Shown piece after piece: positions 1-5,332 of a DNA stretch of 5,332 bases. The position numbers and the translations under genes were made by a program. The notes below the pieces were generated by a model. That model worked only from the letters and a program-made list of their open reading frames with translations, had not been told where the DNA came from and ran no database searches. The number at the start of each line of letters is the position of its first letter. The first letter of the stretch is position 1. The DNA comes from Dyella_A sp049445995 (GTDB lineage Bacteria; Pseudomonadota; Gammaproteobacteria; Xanthomonadales; Rhodanobacteraceae): contig NZ_JBMSDZ010000044.1 of NCBI RefSeq assembly GCF_049445995.1, positions 1-5,332 of the forward strand, written 5' to 3'.

Positions 1-9
1 CGACGAAGC

Positions 10-21
10 GAAAAAACAATT
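10..21 (+). promoter_or_regulatory. UP-like A-rich element upstream of the rrn promoter
   Basis: An A-rich run (gaaaaaacaatt) lies about 10 bases upstream of the -35 hexamer, at roughly -57 to -45 relative to the predicted start. This is where the alpha subunit of RNA polymerase contacts UP elements in strong rRNA promoters. It stands out from the GC-rich sequence around it. Any Fis sites further upstream would fall outside the window. The call rests on position and composition only. Confidence 0.55.
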
Positions 22-31
22 CGCGCAGGTG

Positions 32-59
32 TTGACGAGGTGGAAGATCGATGTAGAAT
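32..59 (+). promoter_or_regulatory. rrn P1-like sigma-70 promoter
   Basis: The -35 hexamer is TTGACG (32-37) and the -10 hexamer is TAGAAT (54-59), each one base from consensus, with a 16-base spacer. The short spacer and the GC-rich discriminator that follows (GTGCGGC, 60-66) are typical of rRNA promoters under stringent (ppGpp) and growth-rate control. Transcription should start at about 65-69, which gives a leader of about 225 bases before the 16S. No second core promoter was found between here and the 16S, but an additional promoter upstream of the window cannot be excluded. Confidence 0.8.
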
Positions 60-90
60 GTGCGGCTCACCCGGGGCGAAATGCTTCGGA

Positions 91-111
91 GCGGTTCGAG
101 AAACGGACTGC
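91..111 (+). promoter_or_regulatory. Leader boxB hairpin of the rRNA antitermination site
   Basis: GCGGTTCG (91-98) pairs with CGGACTGC (104-111) over 8 base pairs, two of them G-U, closing a 5-base loop AGAAA. It ends 7 bases before the boxA element. This hairpin-then-boxA order is that of rrn antitermination (nut-like) sites, which recruit NusB/NusE(S10), NusA, NusG and SuhB so that RNA polymerase resists Rho-dependent termination in the untranslated rRNA. The fold and spacing are seen; the factor binding is inferred from the family. Confidence 0.7.
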
Positions 112-118
112 AAGTGGT

Positions 119-130
119 TGATCTTTGACA
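119..130 (+). promoter_or_regulatory. Leader boxA antitermination element
   Basis: The sequence TGATCTTTGACA closely resembles the E. coli rrn boxA (TGCTCTTTAACA), the NusB-S10 binding site. A sister copy with 10 of 12 identical bases lies before the 23S at 2276-2287, also directly after a hairpin. GTGTGC at 131-136 sits in the place of the boxC element of E. coli leaders; that part is weak. The element lies just before the 5' arm of the 16S processing stem, the usual order. Confidence 0.8.
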
Positions 131-136
131 GTGTGC

Positions 137-165
137 GCAGGTGACTTGTGTGGACGCCTTGCAGC
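137..165 (+). other. 5' arm of the 16S rRNA processing stem
   Basis: This segment is complementary to 1856-1884 beyond the 16S 3' end: 27 of 29 positions are Watson-Crick pairs, with mismatches only at 145/1876 and 155/1866. Past a mismatch at 136/1885 the pairing continues weakly for three more positions (135-133 with 1886-1888, the last G-U). Together the arms loop out the whole 16S precursor. In bacteria such stems are the RNase III substrate that releases pre-16S, with later end trimming by RNase E/G and exonucleases. Both arms must be transcribed before the stem can form, so the 5' arm is free for other pairing until about 1.7 kb of RNA has been made. Confidence 0.9.
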
Positions 166-197
166 GGACGGAATGACTGTCCAAGCAATGCAAGGGT

Positions 198-232
198 CCG
201 ACATACAAGTCAGCAATGACGTTTTATGTTGG
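198..232 (+). other. Leader stem-loop upstream of 16S
   Basis: CCGACATA (198-205) pairs with TATGTTGG (225-232) over 8 base pairs including one G-U. Inside it, GTCA (209-212) and TGAC (217-220) close a GCAA tetraloop, giving a two-part hairpin. It sits in the leader between the processing-stem arm and the mature 16S. Leader hairpins here may help early 16S folding or assembly-factor access; no specific role can be read from the sequence. Confidence 0.5.
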
Positions 233-259
233 GATCACCCTTCGGAAAGATAGACGGCT

Positions 260-277
260 TTCGTTCGCAAGGACGAA
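260..277 (+). other. GNRA-capped hairpin just upstream of 16S
   Basis: TTCGTTC (260-266) pairs with GGACGAA (271-277), 7 base pairs with one G-U, capped by GCAA, a GNRA-type tetraloop. It ends 13 bases before the predicted mature 16S start and shares bases 276-277 with the palindrome at 276-291, so the two full-length helices compete slightly. Its likely role is structural, within the precursor 5' region removed during 16S maturation. Confidence 0.5.
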
Positions 278-290
278 GTTGTCGACAACT

Positions 291-291
<1 letters not shown>
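276..291. repeat. 16-base perfect palindrome at the 16S 5' boundary
   Basis: AAGTTGTC followed by GACAACTT is perfectly self-complementary and ends at the predicted first base of mature 16S. As RNA it could form a 6-base-pair hairpin with a TCGA loop. The palindrome is seen directly; a role in marking or shielding the 5' maturation site is inference. Confidence 0.6.
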
Positions 292-1835
<1,544 letters not shown>

Positions 1836-1935
1836 CGAGACAGGCAGCGTTCGCTGCTGCAAGGCTTCCACACAATTCACCTGCACATCCGCACGCCACG
1901 TCGGCGTGTTTGGTCGTTTTGACCGGAAGCTTTAT
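1836..1935 (+). other. 16S to tRNA-Ile spacer
   Basis: This 100-base spacer has no gene. It holds the 3' arm of the 16S processing stem (1856-1884) and three small hairpins. The first is GCAGC/GCTGC around GTTC (1844-1857). The second is CACGCC/GGCGTG around a 5-base loop (1892-1908). The third is GGTC/GACC around GTTTT (1912-1924). None is followed by a U tract on the + strand, so none looks like an intrinsic terminator. They probably fold the RNA between the RNase III site and the tRNA 5' end cut by RNase P. Confidence 0.6.
1856..1884 (+). other. 3' arm of the 16S rRNA processing stem
   Basis: This arm pairs with 137-165 in the leader (27 of 29 positions). It begins 21 bases after the predicted mature 16S 3' end, so RNase III cleavage in the duplex would leave a short 3' extension for trimming. 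Bases 1858-1864 (TGCAAGG) are repeated exactly in the leader at 189-195, which lets that leader copy compete for the same 5' arm. Confidence 0.9.
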
Positions 1936-2012
<77 letters not shown>

Positions 2013-2123
2013 CCACCAGATGCGCTTCCCGCGCAAAATCCCGCACCTCCCTGTGCGGACTCTTCAAGAAAACCATCGCTTCGATGGGTGTTGAGGAAGT
2101 CGGGATGCGTACTCCCGAGTTTT
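2013..2123 (+). other. tRNA-Ile to tRNA-Ala spacer
   Basis: This 111-base spacer has no gene but is well structured. There are three perfect hairpins: CCGCAC/GTGCGG (2041-2058), CCATCG/CGATGG around CTT (2073-2087), and CGGGA/TCCCG around a 7-base loop (2101-2117). The last ends 6 bases before tRNA-Ala. They would separate the two tRNAs into independent folding and processing units. There is no U tract that would make any of them a terminator. Confidence 0.6.
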
Positions 2124-2199
2124 GGGGCCATAGCTCAGCTGGGAGAGCACCTGCTTTGCAAGCAGGGGGTCGTCGGTTCGATCCCGACTGGCTCCACCA
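2124..2199 (+). tRNA. alaT: tRNA-Ala (UGC anticodon)
   Basis: The 76-nt gene folds as a complete cloverleaf: acceptor GGGGCCA/TGGCTCC with one G-U pair, D arm GCTC/GAGC, anticodon stem CCTGC/GCAGG with anticodon TGC at 2157-2159, and T arm GTCGG/CCGAC around TTCGATC. Discriminator A2196 is followed by an encoded CCA (2197-2199). It reads GCN alanine codons, mainly GCA and GCG, and is the usual second spacer tRNA. All stems pair normally. The symbol follows E. coli naming and is only a guide. Confidence 0.98.
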
Positions 2200-2251
2200 G
2201 TGTTGAACGACCTTCCGATGGATGTGTAGCGCACACAAAAGATTTTGAAGC

Positions 2252-2275
2252 CCACCGGCGTTGAGGCCGGCGTGG
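2252..2275 (+). promoter_or_regulatory. Spacer boxB-type hairpin before 23S
   Basis: CCGGC (2255-2259) pairs with GCCGG (2266-2270) around the loop GTTGAG. CCA (2252-2254) and TGG (2273-2275) extend the stem past a 2-base bulge. It directly abuts the boxA at 2276, mirroring the leader arrangement at 91-130. Its likely role is to reload the antitermination complex before the 23S gene. Confidence 0.6.
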
Positions 2276-2287
2276 TGTTCTTTGAAA
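2276..2287 (+). promoter_or_regulatory. Spacer boxA antitermination element
   Basis: The sequence TGTTCTTTGAAA matches the leader boxA at 10 of 12 positions and resembles the spacer boxA found between the tRNAs and 23S in E. coli rrn operons. It is the predicted NusB-S10 contact, keeping polymerase in the terminator-resistant state while it enters the 23S gene. Confidence 0.75.
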
Positions 2288-2311
2288 ACGTAAACGAGTG
2301 ACAAGCGTTTT

Positions 2312-2327
2312 GGTTCGAAACCGAACC
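2312..2327 (+). other. Strong spacer hairpin downstream of boxA
   Basis: GGTTCG (2312-2317) pairs perfectly with CGAACC (2322-2327) around the loop AAAC, and a flanking U-G pair (2311/2328) can extend it. No U tract follows, so it is not an intrinsic terminator. It lies between the boxA and the 23S stem and is probably a processing or folding element; its function is unknown. Confidence 0.5.
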
Positions 2328-2393
2328 GAGATGTGTCGTTGAGGCAAATGTAGCGAAACGGTTCTTTGGCAGGTCCTGGCGACGGGACGGCCC

Positions 2394-2414
2394 CGAGGCG
2401 ACTTGGGGTTATAT

Positions 2415-2422
<8 letters not shown>
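2394..2422 (+). other. 5' arm of the 23S rRNA processing stem
   Basis: Bases 2402-2422 are perfectly complementary to 5299-5319 (21 base pairs). After one A-A mismatch (2401/5320) the helix continues for 7 more pairs (2394-2400 with 5321-5327, one G-U). The inner 8 pairs form the terminal helix of mature 23S and the rest is precursor. This is the expected RNase III substrate that frees pre-23S. Confidence 0.93.
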
Positions 2423-5298
<2,876 letters not shown>

Positions 5299-5308
<10 letters not shown>

Positions 5309-5327
5309 ATAACCCCAAGACGCTTCG
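5299..5327 (+). other. 3' arm of the 23S rRNA processing stem
   Basis: This arm pairs with 2394-2422: 21 perfect pairs, one A-A mismatch, then 7 pairs including one G-U. It spans the 23S 3' end (about 5308). The window stops 5 bases after the arm, so any outer extension of the stem and the 5S rRNA expected next cannot be seen. Confidence 0.93.
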
Positions 5328-5332
5328 CTGTG

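Larger units (their letters stand above)
2200..2414 (+). other. tRNA-Ala to 23S spacer
   Basis: This 215-base spacer has no gene. After the tRNA it holds a small hairpin TGTGT/ACACA (2223-2237), then the boxB hairpin and boxA. AAAACG (2285-2290) can pair with CGTTTT (2306-2311), and the strong hairpin at 2312-2327 follows. A second boxA-like sequence is at 2360-2371, and the 5' arm of the 23S processing stem starts at 2394. No promoter or terminator was recognised. Confidence 0.7.

Noticed and set aside
1..31. A possible upstream gene end or second rrn promoter at the window start.
   Set aside because: Only about 30 bases precede the promoter. There is an A-rich run but no complete second promoter and no coding signal that can be judged.
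125..130. A perfect TTGACA -35 hexamer in the leader.
   Set aside because: It is part of the boxA element, and no -10-like hexamer lies 16-18 bases downstream (the sequence there is tgtgtgga).
1912..1924. The GGTC-GTTTT-GACC hairpin as a possible intrinsic terminator or attenuator.
   Set aside because: The stem is only 4 pairs, the T run is in the loop, and no U tract follows. A terminator before the spacer tRNAs would also make no sense for the operon.

Overview
The window holds one bacterial ribosomal RNA (rrn) operon read left to right on the + strand: promoter, leader, 16S rRNA, spacer with tRNA-Ile(GAU) and tRNA-Ala(UGC), and 23S rRNA. It ends 24 bases after the 23S, so the expected 5S rRNA and terminator lie outside. 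I find no protein-coding gene that I can support; the open frames are by-products of rRNA and tRNA sequence.

The organism is most likely a gammaproteobacterium of the Xanthomonadaceae, probably near Lysobacter or Luteimonas. This rests on remembered 16S signatures: the V1 helix near 358-390, the V2 stretch near 415-500, the V3 block near 725-800 and the 1110-1150 block. The Ile-Ala spacer pair fits but is not specific. A database search would settle the genus.

Layout. 1-69: A-rich UP-like element, a sigma-70 promoter with a 16-base spacer and a GC-rich discriminator. 91-130: a boxB hairpin and boxA antitermination element. 137-290: the 5' arm of the 16S processing stem followed by local hairpins. 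291-1835: 16S rRNA. 1836-1935: spacer carrying the 3' arm of the 16S stem. 1936-2012 and 2124-2199: two tRNAs, each with an encoded CCA. 2200-2414: a second boxB-boxA pair, a strong hairpin and the 5' arm of the 23S stem. 2415-5308: 23S rRNA. 5299-5327: the 3' arm of the 23S stem.

The parts act as one transcription and processing unit. The promoter drives a single precursor. The two boxB-boxA pairs would load the Nus-factor antitermination complex before each large rRNA. The two long inverted repeats loop out 16S and 23S for RNase III cleavage, and tRNA-processing enzymes free the spacer tRNAs. Functional-centre bases of both rRNAs look normal.

I see no undescribed system here. The points worth a second look are small: a possible alternative pairing in the leader that competes with the 16S processing stem, a palindrome at the 16S 5' boundary, a second boxA-like sequence before the 23S, a U-U mismatch in the T stem of tRNA-Ile, and an enlarged tip of what I take to be 23S helix 25.
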